Source: Lagopus muta
Lineage: Eukaryota > Chordata > Aves > Galliformes > Phasianidae
DNA length: 64,000 nucleotides
Assembly: GCF_023343835.1 (NCBI RefSeq)
Contig: NC_064438.1
Span: forward strand, 17,341,077-17,405,076
Direction: 5' to 3'
Shown here: piece after piece, positions 1 through 13,100 of the stretch
Numbering within the stretch: position 1 is the stretch's first letter
How the letters are laid out: every line of letters starts with the position of its first letter
Program-made: the position numbers and the translations under genes
The notes under the pieces: generated by a model
Databases searched by the model: none
What the model was told of the DNA's origin: nothing
Seen by the model: only the letters and a program-made list of their open reading frames with translations

Positions 1-1505
1 GAATCATATTTTTAGCATGTGTGACACTTAAGAAAATTTGGGCAGTGGCCCTAATTCAGAGCAACCAGGAAATGACCTGCTGAAAGTGATCTACCTGATG
101 GAAAACGATCTGCAAATGGCAAGGTGGAGGGAGTGGACCTTTAGCTCAAATTCATGCTGTTACCCCTGCTGTGAGGTCCTTGGGGTGCTGTGGAGAAGTA
201 CCCTAGAGCTGTCTCTCTCGTGACTAGTTTGTAATCAAGTCCCACTGGCTGCATGATGTTAGGTACGGTCCTGGAGTTGGTACGGATCATATGATTTAGA
301 TGAACCTAGAAGGAATTAAGCGCATGCGCTCTGTGATGTGAACCAAATCACAGCAAGGGAAAAACGCTGGTGATTCACTTCAGAAGTATACTCTAGGTCT
401 GTGTGACAGCATTAATGTTGAGACAGCCCAAGTGCTTTGCCTTCATGACAAAAAGGTACCTCTATGGGTATCTAAGGGATCTATGCTCAACACTGGTGGT
501 TAGATCTCAGTCAGCGGTCATTATTTCTCTCTTCCAGACATTCAGTTAGACATTCCCAGAGGCAAATAAAGCATTCTACTCCTTCTACTGTCTTGGCATC
601 TGTGGTTGCTGACTTCTGTCAAATACAGCTTGTATGTTCAGGACTGCAATGTGTATCAGTTTTGGATAAGAGTGCCTAGGGAGCAGCTGTTTGCCTGGGT
701 TTCAGACTACGGTTTAGCTACTACCTTTTGAGGAAGCATTTAATCATGTATGTTTCTCTTTCACCTGAACACATGATTAAGCTTACAGGCCAAGTCAGTT
801 TGGTCAAAACCAGATGTCCATCAAATCCAGGCAATGAAACCCTTTCTCTTCATACAAATCCCTTGCTTCAGTACTGCAGAAATACCCGCTTTCTTCTCTG
901 CTTGGGTTTTTGTAAACCTATGGGTTTTAAAAGTATTTGTTACTTTACACTTTGATAGTGGGTATAATTTCTTCCGTAAGTAAGGGAGATAACCAGGAAT
1001 GAAGTTCTTTAAATTCTAAGCTTAAGAGGAGAGATTCATTTCACTCTTCTGTAAGTGTTATGCTTGTCTACAGGCTATGTAGTTATAAAGGTAGAAACTT
1101 AAGAGGTCAGATGAGAAACATTGCTTCAACAATGTCAGGGGTCATCGTTGGAACGTAAAGAGATCGTTTTATTTGTAGAAGACTCAGTAATTGTCAGAGG
1201 AATATCACCTACCTTCTTTATCCTCTGAAGAAATCATCTAATAGTTTGCAACAAGGATGGCTTTTCAGAGGATTTGCTTTTGTTTGAGTCATCGTCTCAA
1301 AATAAAGAAAAATATTTTACTCTCAATTTGTAATTTTCCTTAGCTCTTTAATGCCAGCTGAAATTTATACTGTTCCCAACCAATGTATGCTTTTTACATT
1401 TTCTCTCCCTTTGATATACACCTAATCAAATAAATAGGCAAAAATAATAATTTGCTGTACTTTTAACTTAAGATCCAAAAAATTCCTCAAGAGGATCTGG
1501 ATTTA
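1..1505. other. Intergenic, no gene seen
   Basis: AT-rich non-coding sequence at the left edge, upstream of CCND1. The open frames are short, have no recognisable protein similarity and no convincing splice context. No repeat family was recognised by eye. Confidence 0.6.
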
Positions 1506-1650
1506 ATTTCTAGACAGGGAAGCCGAGGCAGAGGGAGCTCTAGGGCTTTGCTTGGGATCACGCAGGAGGCCAGCAATTGATTTGGGAATAAAACCCAGGT
1601 GCGCTGGTTAGTTTCTACAGGCAGTTCCCTAACCAACGCTAACCTCCCAG
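1506..1650 (-). repeat. Possible ancient MIR/CORE-SINE relic
   Basis: Read on the + strand, the block has the order expected of a reversed MIR element: a GGGAA..GAGGCAGAG segment, then a GGGATCACGCAGGAGG segment resembling the reversed 'TGACCTTGGGCAAG' region, then GGGAATAAAACCCAGGTGC, the reversed CCTGGGTTCGAATCCC box. A CTAACCAACGCT tail resembles the reversed promoter-side start. Divergence is high, as expected of a SINE fixed before birds and mammals split. The assignment is by eye and needs a repeat-library comparison. Confidence 0.5.
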
Positions 1651-4600
1651 TCTCCTCTCTACAGCCGTATCTCATTTCTGTGTTTTGGACAAGTGTTACT
1701 TCAGTGCACGGTTCCAAGGCAATGCCAGTGTCTTAGTTGAACCTATTGAATTTTAAAACCCTGTAGTGTTTCGCATTGAAGTATGTGATGTGTTTATCCC
1801 ACTTCTCAGTTCCTACCACAGAAATGAAACTCTCATAAATCTCAGTGCTTATGATGTCTGCTACCAAAAGATCGGGTCACTGAGAAGATGAAGAATGCGA
1901 TGGAACATGGCAAAAACGTTCAGCCGTTCCCGTGACAAATACAGCCGAGGGAGATTCTCTTCCCGTATCTTCTAAAGAGGCTTTTAAAACGTTCGTTGTG
2001 GAGCAGCGGGTAGTTGTTAACATCTCTAAAGAGTGGCCTGTCCTTGCATAGATGCAGACGTGGAATTCGGAGCACTTGTCTGACCCAAGCAGGAAGGGGC
2101 TGTTCCGTTTAACGAGGGCGAGCCCAGCCACAAAGAAGTGATAATGGAGATGCCATTGACGACAGGGATACATGCAGAAGCCACAGAGATTCCTCCTTTT
2201 GTCTCCAGACTGATCACAAGGACCAGAATTCATTCACACATAGAAAGAAACAATTGCCCGAAGTGCCCGAAGGAAATGCAGAGAGTTGAGTCCCAGATAG
2301 TGTAAACTAAGGATCTTTCTGTTCCTGCAGAAGAAAAATATGCTCGTTCCAAGTCCACATGCATAGATCTCGAGCTGATTTTTAATTTTTTTTAAACAGA
2401 ATTAGGCAAATGCTTCCTCTGCTTCCTCCCACAAAATGCATTGGGATCTTTCAGCAGATTCCAACCATCGAGTTGTTGCCTTTTCCATTTGGTCTAAAAT
2501 ACGTCTATGGCTTTTTGGTTTCTTTTTTTTTTTTTTAGTCCTCCCCAATTAGATAATCTTTATTTTTCATTCATCCCAGGTCTAGCTGCGTCGCTTTGAC
2601 CTCTCTGTGAGGCCTGGGTAAATCCTGAAGATGCTGGGCCACAATTCTTAAGAAGGAAACTTCAAGTTCTTTCCGCTTCACTTCCCCTTCACATGTCTGA
2701 GGCAGTTAGCGTTGCTGCCCCATAGTCTGCGTGGCAGGAGCTGTGTGCTAGCTGTGGCACCCATTGTCTGCATTTTTCCTCTCGTTAGTCTCCTTGACCT
2801 TTCATTGTCTTACTCCTGCAGTGTCAGGTCAGACTTAGTGTAGGTCTCCCTTCACTAAGGACCCCTTTCCTTTTGTGGATCACTAAGCAGGACAATTGCT
2901 CTATCCATCTTTTCAGGGTCTATTGTCGAGCCCCCCCTGAGCTGAGAAAGGTTTGATTCACTGGGAAACCATTTTGGTCAAAGGGAAGCCTGACTATGTG
3001 TCCTTTTAGGAACTCTGTCTTAATCACTGACTTTTTTATCTGGGATATGAAGAGGATTCAGGAGATCAAAAGGTTTGGGAGTACATGGGTTTGACCACAT
3101 TTTTCCTGGAAATAATGGGAAACCTCCACTGAAAAATGAGCTCCGTTACAATGGGCAAACAAGAAGGAAAGCCACATAGTGTTCCCAGAGCATTCTGAAT
3201 CATCGGACCTTCAATAGCTTCCATAAAGAAGGGAAAAAGTAAACAGAAAAAGTAAATGGAATGTAATAATTAATGGACCTGAAGAATCAGACTCATTTTA
3301 TTTGCGCATAATCGGTGCTTTTGAAAAAAAAAGATAAGTCAAAAGAAATTGACAGAGCAGATGGAGAAGACTTCTCGATGCTGGAAGTTCAGTAGGGCTG
3401 AGCACGTAGAGGACACACGTGTAGTTATTCAGAAGCAGTACCTGGTGTCATCATACACTCAAAGGTTTCCATATTCTTCCTAGGACCATGAAAAGTTGCA
3501 GAGGTCTTGCTGAAGCATCATAGTGGAACTACACTGGGTTTGAAGGCACTAACTTTGTTACTAGGTGTTACGTGTTCAGCCACATACATGCAAATGCCTT
3601 GAAAATTTCATCCTGCGTGGGACAGACATCCAGACGTCTATTTCTTCTAGGCATCATCTGTGCCTTTCCTGGCTCTGGAAAGTACCCAGTATTAGCAAGT
3701 TTAAATATAAACTCCAGTATTTGCTCAGGTATTTTCCTGAGTCAAATAAAAAGTGCCAGCTGGATGTTACGAGTGCCTGTGTACTGGCTTTTGGATGAGG
3801 AGCTGCAGCAGGATTCAAACAAGGTCAAACTTACAGGTTATGCCTTTATTTGTCAGCAAGAAAGGCAGAAAGTAAGCCTTTAAAATACAAAAACAACAAC
3901 AACAACCCCAGAAAACTCATCTTAGAAGAAAAATTCTCACCAGGTATGAAGACTATAAAGTGATACCATACCAGACCATACGTCTGAAACGTTTCAAGGA
4001 CAGATGGGTTTAGAACTGGATGAGATGTGAAACATTTCTATTTTCTGTACTGAAATTTCTGAACCTGAAGTTTCTTCATTGGAAAATAGATATAATACTT
4101 TGGATATTTACATTGAGTATGTCCAGAACAATTTGGTTTTTCTTTTGTTTACTGGTATCTATATGCAGTAACATTTATGCTAGCTTAACGTGCTCCTGCC
4201 ATTTGACTTTGCACTGTCAGCTGATTTCTTAATGTCAGCAGTGCCACTTTCTGTCAACACTATTAAGTAGAGGTGTCCAGGATATTAAGTATGCTTGAAT
4301 TTATTTATAAGAGGAAGGGGAAAAGTGATTCAAGCACTTCCTGAACTGCAGAAACACCTGAATTGTGCTTTGGTGGAATTGCTCCAGAAAACTTCTGCTC
4401 CAGAAGAGTATTTAGTTCAGATTTTTAGTAGCACTAAATAACCTTTTTTTCTATTAACAAGTATATGAGGAGAAAATATGAGCTTGTAGAATTAGTATAG
4501 CTGCAGTTTTAGACTTCCTAAAGGAAGGAGAATGCCCTAGGATATATTTCAGCTACATCAGGGAAGGCCTTCATATAATGGAAGTGCAGTCTCATGAGGT

Positions 4601-4720
4601 TAAACTGTTATGGAAAATGGTTGCATTTTATATAATGTTCTATCCTAATAAAGAGAGAGTTGCTGACTATTTCTGAGAACTAACTATCACAAATTAAGAG
4701 CATGTGGAAAAGCCACCAAT
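1651..4720. other. Intergenic, no gene seen
   Basis: Non-coding, AT-rich sequence with a poly-T run near 2,522-2,536. The largest open frame here (about 118 codons, - strand, 1,877-2,233) has no recognisable domain and overlaps other equally unsupported frames, so it is not called. Confidence 0.55.
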
Positions 4721-4723
4721 TTC

Positions 4724-5095
4724 ACCTGTGTAGCAGAAATGCCAAGTCATGGCCTGAAGCAGTGATTGAGCACCTGGTGGGAATGCAGGGCCAACCCAGG
4801 GGACTTCAGGTGCATGCAATGCCCCTTCCCAGACCTTATTTAAGGGTTGGTAGTAGAGGCAAGACTATCTTGCTAGAGATACCTGTGTACTTGGGACTTC
4901 CTAAGGGTAAGCAGAGTTTTGGTTGGTTGGTTGTTGTTGTTGTTGTTGTTGTTGTTAGGTTTTTTTTTTTTTTTTTTTTTCCTCCTTCTGTGTCCATAGC
5001 TGTTGCATTTGAGCATATCTTTACTTGCTGCAATCTAGGACTTTGCTGTTATGTGACTGTTGCTATGCTTTCCATTGTGTTACATCCTGGTATTC
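4724..5095 (+). repeat. LTR-like dispersed repeat, copy A
   Basis: This block is clearly homologous to 61,960-62,285. Shared segments include 'gtgattgagcacctggtggga', 'cccttcccagacct', 'atttaagggttggt' and 'gcatttgagcat'. Relative to that copy it lacks about 40 bases before the CCCTTCCC box and carries an inserted (GTT)n/poly-T tract at 4,921-4,980. The ATTTAAGGG box in mid-element resembles an LTR TATA region, so a solo LTR of an old retrovirus-like element is the best guess. No internal coding region or flanking second LTR was seen, and the family is unassigned. Confidence 0.6.
4921..4980. repeat. (GGTT)n/(GTT)n plus poly-T simple repeat
   Basis: A run of GGTT then GTT units followed by about 21 T residues, lying inside LTR-like copy A. 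It interrupts the alignment with the other copy and is likely polymorphic in length. Confidence 0.9.
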
Positions 5096-8000
5096 TATTA
5101 TACAAGTTAATTTTTCTATGTGTTTTAAATGACTTTATGATGGAAATCTAATCCAGAGTCATCAATTGTAGTTGTGCCTCATGTAGCTAAAAATGTTACA
5201 TCAAAAAAACACCCTGTAGGAAAATATATTTAACAAGTAAGAGAGATAAATGGTTTTCATTGACTTTAGTGGCTAACATTAAGGCTATTGATAGAAGCTT
5301 TCTTCATCTAGGATGTTTTCTATCCATTATTAAAGTTACTGCTTCAACCTATCTATCAGCAAGGTATTGATAGAAGTGCATTAAAAAGCTCTTCCATACA
5401 AAACTAACTAGATTATTTCAATCTGAGCATCCATTACATAGCAGCCTTTAAAGAAATTAAGTTTGCCTTATTGGAAGGTCTTGTGCGTCACATTTCTGGG
5501 ATCTCTAAAAAGCTCACATTGTTTATTATTTCTTGAGTCTCAAAATATATCTTAGATCAGCTGCTACTCTCGTTACCTTTAGAAACACCATGCTGTTCCT
5601 AGGTATCCTCACAACTCAGCCTTTCTTGAGCTGACCTTGGTAAAAGTGGTTATGAACCTCAGGAGAAACCAATTTTCCTGACTGATAATTAGATCAAGAA
5701 TTTGACTTAGCACAGATAAGTCTCATGTAATTTGGAAATCCTGATACTGCATTCCTTCTCTGTCAGTGGATCGCTGGGGCGAGACCTCCAGCAAAGTAAT
5801 GATAAAAGGAGGAAGGTCAGCTCCTCTGTTAGCACATCTGGATCAGGAAGAGGATAACTTACTATCCTCACCCTAAATTTCCATTGAAATGAACAATCCT
5901 TTTCCTCACAAAGGGCTAGTGGCTCTGCTGCATATTTAACTGAGATGGTAATATGGTCAGTTACATAGCTGAAGACCTAAGAACTATAGTATGATTGAAC
6001 TAATTGCTTCCAGAGGGCAAGAAACAGAAAGAAGCTATAAAAAGGTATGCAGTATTTGAAAATCAGTTTTTTTCTTCAAATAATACTGGTTGTAGAGCTT
6101 TAAATGCCAGATGGAACATAAATTGTTAACTGTTATTTCTTGTAAGCGTTCACGTTTTCTGTCCTTTGTTAAATCTTAATCTCCACATGTTGGTTCATGC
6201 TAATATCTTCCACAGTAAAAATGCAGTACATACAGGTGGGCAAAGTGGCGGTGTGTTCTGAGTAGATACAGTTAGTTGCTAAATACTGATGTTGTATTCA
6301 ACCTCGTTATTTTCTAATATTGAGATAATGTGTAATTGCAGAGCTGTATTAACTCTTCTTTTGTAACAGCTTCATCAGTAAGTAGCTGGTTAAGGGGGAG
6401 ATTCCCACTAACTTCAGTGGTCTGTGAATCAAGCTCTTGATATATATATAGAAGGTCCCTGAAAATGAAGTTTTATTTTTTAATGTATTGTCTCATTTGT
6501 TGAATAGCATGGCTTACTGCCCAGTGTTATGGCAGTTCACAATGACTATTCTTCCCACCCATTCTCCTCCTCCTTCCATTAATCAGTGATGGGTTGAATT
6601 TAAATGTTTTGGAAGTTCAGTCTGGTTTTGATGCAATGGTACATAAAAATATCTACAAAGTAGTTATTGGGGTGCTTGGTGTGGCTGCATTTGTCCTGGG
6701 GAAACCTTCCCCTTTTTTCTGAGAGCAGCAGCACATTTTGTGGGAAGGTTGGCAGCTCTACAAGGTCCTTTTTGAGGCAGGCTCCACTCCCTCTGCCCCA
6801 GTGGTACATCCATCATTTTTGGTTTTCCTTTCCAAAATGCTTTTCACAAAAGTCACTTCCTTGTTTCACATTACTCCATGCTTTGTGAATTCAGACTGGA
6901 ACATGTTGCGAACCAGATCCATATCTGGTGTAAATCAGCATCATCCTGCTACTCTCAGTGGAACAACAAAATTTGGTATCTGTGGAGGATCTTGCCCATG
7001 AACTCTAAGTAGGCATTTTTGGTAGAGAGAAAATGGGTTTGTGTGTTCTGGGGAGAGAGATAGAAGGGGCAGCAAATGAAAAATCCTACCTAAACATTAA
7101 GGTGTTTATCTTCACTAACCTTTCTAACGTGATAATTTTGGATGAACTCCTGCTCTTAGTACCCTCATACTGTCCGTTTCCAGGTGCTAGAAATTGGTCT
7201 GGAAAAAAAGGGATCTGAGTTGATGCTGTATGAAAGAGCTCAATTAGTATCACCATTTAAAAAAAACCAATGACTTTGTATAAACGTATCTCTGCACTCT
7301 CATTTCTGTCTATAACTGTTCATGCTAAGCACTTATTTCAAAAGTTGCTCCAAGTTTATTCAAGGATGCATTTAGTCAGATCTGCAGTATTTGTCACTTG
7401 TTGGCCAAAACTGACATAAGGGATTTCAATGTGCTGCTTCTAACATGGTGACACTGCCTTTAATTTAGCATAAGTGATTATATATGTTGGACTGTCAAAT
7501 CACTGTATGTAGCTTTTTGTGGTTGGGGACTTGTTTTATCTAAGAATTCTGCTGAACCTCTTCCAAACCAGAACTCTCATGTGTATAATTATATTGTATT
7601 TTCATTATATAAACTGTATTTTTAAGACTGAAAACATATGAAATGATTATGGGAACGTGCATTCTATACGACACCACCACGTAGTTGTGGGAAGAGAAGT
7701 TTATAACATAAACCAAATGTCATTGATATACAGGTATAAGATGCATCCTGTGAAACTCGAATAGAAGGATCTGCAAATACATTCAATTGCACTTCAGATT
7801 GAATGAAATTTTTAGCAAACTTTACTTTGGAGTGGATAAACACCTCAGTGCTACTTAATGTGAGTACATGTCAAATATTCATGGCTTGCTGTTGAACTTA
7901 CAGCTGAGTTAGGTGCTTTCAAAATACCTTTCAAAGAGATACTTCTGCAAATGTTTATTGCTTCTTTAATGCGTCTAATAGGTGTAAATATGTATATTTA

Positions 8001-8660
8001 TGCTGTAATGTATTTTGGTGTTTTTTTTTTTTTCCTGAGATTATGTCCTTAGTTTACTTTCATTGTCTTGTTGTAACCCTATGAGGATCTAACTCCAGTT
8101 CAAGTAGGTGCCCCAGAGACCAACCTTTTGAGAGATACACAATACAGCATTGGTTATGTCCAATAGCAAGGTCTGGCTAAGAGATGTGAACTGTAAGTTC
8201 TGAGCAAATCATCAACACTATCATGTCAGCAGAATGTGCTTATTCATAGATTTATTTTTATTGATATCATCCTTGTAAAAGGCTGTCAAGCATTGTCCTT
8301 ATGCTAAAGCAAACAAACAAAAAAACCACAGCAGAACTATAGCATCATGTAGAAGTAAGCAGCTTACTGAGAATACACTAATAGATATGTCCACAGAGTT
8401 CAGTACTTGAATTCAATTCTCCTTTTGCACCCTTTAGCTATTGTCAGTGGTTTACATGTAAAACCATGACAGCTATTGCCCTAAATAAGCTGTCCATTAT
8501 TCCTAATGCCTTCGGTATCTCTGTAGTGACTAAACCTGGTGGTTTTTTTTTTCCCTGTCTCAGTAATTTTAGTTTGGTTAACAGTGATTCTTAAAAATAA
8601 AAAATAAAAACAGTCCTCAAAGGGTGTAAGGAATCTACAGAGTATTTTGTGAAAGCAAAT
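5096..8660. other. Intergenic, no gene seen
   Basis: AT-rich sequence without a recognisable gene, RNA or repeat family. Open frames here are under 90 codons and look random. Confidence 0.55.
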
Positions 8661-8663
8661 CAT

Positions 8664-8665
8664 TT

Positions 8666-8721
<56 letters not shown>

Positions 8722-8722
8722 C
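8664..8722. repeat. (GT)n(AT)n compound microsatellite
   Basis: A GT-dinucleotide tract runs directly into an AT-dinucleotide tract ending in ATACACA. The small open frame across it on the - strand is only the translation of the repeat. Confidence 0.92.
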
Positions 8723-10033
8723 ACAAATACAGAGTTACATATGTTCACACATGCAGAAAACTAGAGAAAGCATCCATTATCAGAACGATCTGTGAGTCAC
8801 CTCAGATAAATGCTGCTTCAAGGCAATCCTATGCAGTAGATTAATAAACAATGTCTTCAGTTTGTGGCAGGGAGTTTAAGCCCAGTCATTTATAAGCTTA
8901 AAAAGTAGATCAAGGAATAGTTGTGATAACTTGCCTTATTTCCAGTCTGTGTGTGTGTGTGACCATTGTCATTTGTAGCTCCTGAGCAGCATGTTGATGT
9001 GAGTGCCAAGCCCTCTGCAGGGCTGGCAGCACAGGAGTCACTGATGTTACAGTGCTGCAAACCTGAGCAGAAAATCAGGGCCTGGGTCTAAAAAAAAAAA
9101 AAAAAAAAAAACCTCTTGTTATTATGATGTGTTGCTTGTAAGTTATCACAAACTTTTGATAAAGACAACAAATGCAGGATATCTGAGTCCAATTAAATGT
9201 TCTGAATTGCCGAAGAAACCATCTGAAGGCAGCTTTGCAGACTCAATGCAGCAAATTCCTGTAGTGCATTCCAGAAGTCCCCAGGCTGAGTCACTCTGAG
9301 CTCGATTGCAGAGCTTGGAAGCTGATGAATCACTGTTGAGCAGTATGTATGTTTTTATAATCTTTGCTTTAAGTAATGTCCATTCAAGATCTAAGCTAAT
9401 GACCATTGGATAAGGGTGCAGATGGAATGCGGTTTCTACATTTGGAAGCATGCTGTGATGAATCTGTTCCTTAAGTGTGTTTATGTTTGAGGGACTTTGC
9501 ATGCGGGCTATCTCCTCAGTGGCATGTTAAATTCTGCTCTCCAAGGACAAGAATGGAAGAGAGGTAGAAAAGGGGAGGAGAAGAATCCAAAAAGGTGGAA
9601 AAGCTGTGAAATGCATTCCCTAAGAAGCACAGAAGTTGGTTTTTTGTTTTGTGTTTTTTTTTTTTTTTTGCAAGGTTTGAAGTGTCTTTCTCATTCAAGG
9701 GAACTCTAGCTCGCCACAAATTATTAGTCTTGAGGGTCTGAATCTGCAGAACAAGTCATTGTTTTCAGTATCTCCATGATGAATGCTGTTTGTTTGTACA
9801 CTGTGTTCAAACACTGGAATGATTCAAATGTCTGTAGACTTTTGCTGTGATTCTAAGCTTTATTAATTTTACACCGTCTCCTTCCTTCTTTCTGCATCTC
9901 CATACGCGTGCTTTATTTCAGTATTTCAGCGTGGCATTTAGGCACAGCTCCCATCACAGGCGTACTTCCACTGAAGGTGACTCATTCGTGTGTGGTGGTC
10001 TGCAGACCCACTTCTGCAGCTTCTTATAATTTG
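8723..10033. other. Intergenic, no gene seen
   Basis: Non-coding sequence with a poly-A run at about 9,091-9,111 and a poly-T run at about 9,654-9,669. No gene is recognisable. Confidence 0.55.
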
Positions 10034-10130
10034 TAGAATCATTAAGATTGGAGAAGACCTCTAAGATCCTCTCATCCAACCACCCACATGCCATGAATAC
10101 TGCCCACTAAACCATGTCCCTAAAAGCATA
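10034..10130 (-). repeat. CR1-like LINE 3'-end fragment
   Basis: The + strand reads AGAATCATTAAGATTGGA, then GACCTCTAAGATC, CATCCAACCACCC and CTGCCCACTAAACCATGTCCC. This is the typical reverse-complemented 3' end of a bird CR1 element (the forward element ends in ATTCT-type octamer repeats). The fragment is short and truncated, as most CR1 copies are. It contains no coding potential. Confidence 0.8.
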
Positions 10131-13100
10131 GAGAGTTTAGTTTCTAAAGCACAGAGAGACTCGAGCTGGTAATACAGTGATTGGTCTGAAGGATTAGCCT
10201 CGGCTTTCCTCCCAAACTAATGTAAACAAATTGCCCGCTCCTGAAATAACTCGCGAGATACCTTTCCCCTTCCTCTCACTGAAGTATTCCTTTGTGCTTC
10301 CTGATTTTGGCAGGGATGTTTCAGAAATAGCTAGTACAATGATGTTTCCACTCTGAAAGAGGAAGCGCTGGGTGGGAGGAGTTAGGAGCGGAACAGAGGA
10401 AGCGAAGCTGTTTCATCCCATCTCAGGCTGAACTTTCACAGCAAATAGGTGGGAGCGCATGTGGGTGCTGAGCCACCAGAGCCCACCCTCGCCCGGCACG
10501 AGGCCAAATGTGAGCACACACACAAGGCATGGCATGCGTGGCCCCTCGCATGGCTCAGCACAGCTGATGCTGACAGCTCGGCACTGCTGAGCAGAGTGAA
10601 TGAGGCGAGGTCAGGAGGAAGGCAGCAGCGGGCTCCCCTCCCTGTGTTGTACATGAAAGGTGCTGCCGGGATGGCTCGCCACTGCGGCATTGTGTGCAGC
10701 AGTCATGCTGGAGAAGCTGCTCTGTCACATGTTTGTCAGCCAGCCAAGATTTTAATTCTGAACTTTTCCATGAAACCAATAGCTATATTCTCTGGCTCTG
10801 GCCCGCTCTAGTGCTTGGCCAGGGCTATGGGAATGAAATGTCAAAGCAGCCTGTCTATGAATTGAGATTGCTTTCATGCGTCTCCACCTGCTGGCTGGCA
10901 TTTCACTAATTGCAGTAGCCTGTAGGGATGACAGCGGACTTTTTTGAAGCCAAGGGCTTATGTGGGAAGCGTAATTCAGTTCTATGAGAAGGCAAACAAA
11001 TGAGTGTGATCAGAGAGATTATTTTCTAACTTGATAAAGAGTGCTGTCCTGTATCGCAGGTAGAAGGCCACTGAGGCTTTCAAGCTGCGCTTTTGAGCTT
11101 CTGAAGCCTCAGCTGAAAGATAAGCACTAAGAAGGATTTTTGGAAGGAACTCACCGAGTGTGAAGACATTAACATATTATTTTACGACTAAAACCAGATG
11201 CTGAGGATGCTAACGTGTTCTCATTGATACAGTGGAAGGGAGAAATATTTATTAATATCTGGAAGCATGAGTGTTCTGGGGCCCGCAGCCTAGTTTCTGT
11301 GTGGTTAGGAAAGCAGTTACTTAGCAAATGTGGGCAAGCAGCTGTTTCAAATGGAAAGGAATAGAAATGATTAATGACTTCTATGCTTTAAAGAAATGAA
11401 TCCACAGGATTTCTTTCTTCTACTGTGCTGTCCCACTTGGCCATTTCTGTCATGTGCTCTGGGACTTTCTTTGGAAGTTTTCAATGGTTTGTTTTGAACT
11501 ACTCTTTAGAAACTTACTGGACCAGATCTGGAGCCAGACAGATGCCAGCTGTGGATCTGATCCATTTGCACGTACATTCACAGGCTCAGAGCACAGATTA
11601 CGAACACTTGATATTCCATGAACTTTGCACCACGTCCGCAATAGAATATCTTGCTCTCAGATACTGCGGTGATGGGTGCAGTATTAAATCCTATTTAGAG
11701 AAGAATTTCCCCCCCCTTTTTTTTTTTTCTTAGCTGTCCTTTATTTGCGCTGTATTTGACAATGTGGAAGGCAAGAGGCATTCTCAGGATCTGAAACAAT
11801 GCAGGGAATAAACCCTTTCTCTGAGAATAATGTCAGATGTCAATACTGATTATTGATATTTTACCATCTTCTGTACTCCCAGTAATGGCTTGTTTCATTC
11901 TGCCAAACTGCTCTGTCATCTGTTTCTTGTGTATGCTTTCATTTAGCTCCTTAGTCTTGCATGTACAGCATCAGAAGGTGTAAGGTAGAAAAGGTTAAAA
12001 AGAAGATGAGGAAGAGAAAGAGGAACATGGAGAAAAGAAAAAGGAAGGCTATACAAAATATGGATATTTTCACTGAGTTGTTAACAGTGAATCATCCAGC
12101 CAATGTTGTTGAAGCAGTTCTTACTGGGGTCAATCCCACTGTCCCAAGAGTTGACTGTATGGAATTATTTTCAGTATACTTCTGTGCCTGACTTGATCCA
12201 CTGAAGGTTCTGTTCCCCTATTTTTGGATTATGTGTTGAGAATGCCAGAGCATGAAATACAAATACTTTTTTTTTTATTCCAAAGTATTCCTCCACTTCA
12301 AAAGTGTTGTTCTGTATTACTAAGCTTTGGGAACAGGATTTTAACTATAGAAAGCGGTGAAGGTACCCATTGCATATATGTGTGTAATTAAGCACCATTA
12401 AGCATATTTATTCCATGGCTAGACAAGCAATGTTCTTGGCAGTTCAGTATACTTGGTTATTGTTAGCACTACACATCTGACTGAATTGGCTAGCTGCGTG
12501 AACTCAAAGTATCAAGTAATTTAGAAGGTGTATGAGTTCAATACATCCTGAATGCATCTAATACCTTGGCTAAACACAGGCACCGACCTAGAAAAAGTTC
12601 TCATAGATCACTTTAAGACACAGCAGGACTGGAAGATGATATTTCCTTGTCTGCAAGTATATCTCTCTCAAGCCATCGTTTCAACACAGGAAGTTATCTG
12701 CTACCTGGGGTAACAATGTGCGCTCGAGCACAATTGGTCTGCTGTCTGATGACATTTAAGAATTAGCTACACAAGGATTTCTTACAGCACTGTCAAAGAA
12801 GTTCAACTGATCATTTTAACTAAGCTTATTTAAAATTCCTGAATGCTTTGAAGCAAAATGAAAGTAACTTTTGCACATTTGCACTGCATGCTTCATTTAC
12901 ATCAGTTATTTCCAGTCTAGGAGTGAAGACTCAAATGAGTAGTGCTTCTTTCTGTGTGTCTCTCTCTAGATGTTTGCCAGGTGGACAGCTGAACTAGCAC
13001 TGATGCCATTCAAAGCTAACACAAGGATGAGCTTTATATGTGTTGGTACACAAAATTGCACGTAAAGTGGGATTCAAACCTATCTTCAGTCTGCTTCACA

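Noticed and set aside
4702-5151. 149-codon + frame
   Set aside because: It crosses an LTR-like repeat and a (GTT)n/poly-T tract, giving valine and phenylalanine runs.
11961-12191. Lys/Arg-rich 76-codon frame resembling a nuclear signal
   Set aside because: Low-complexity purine-rich DNA, no splice or similarity support.
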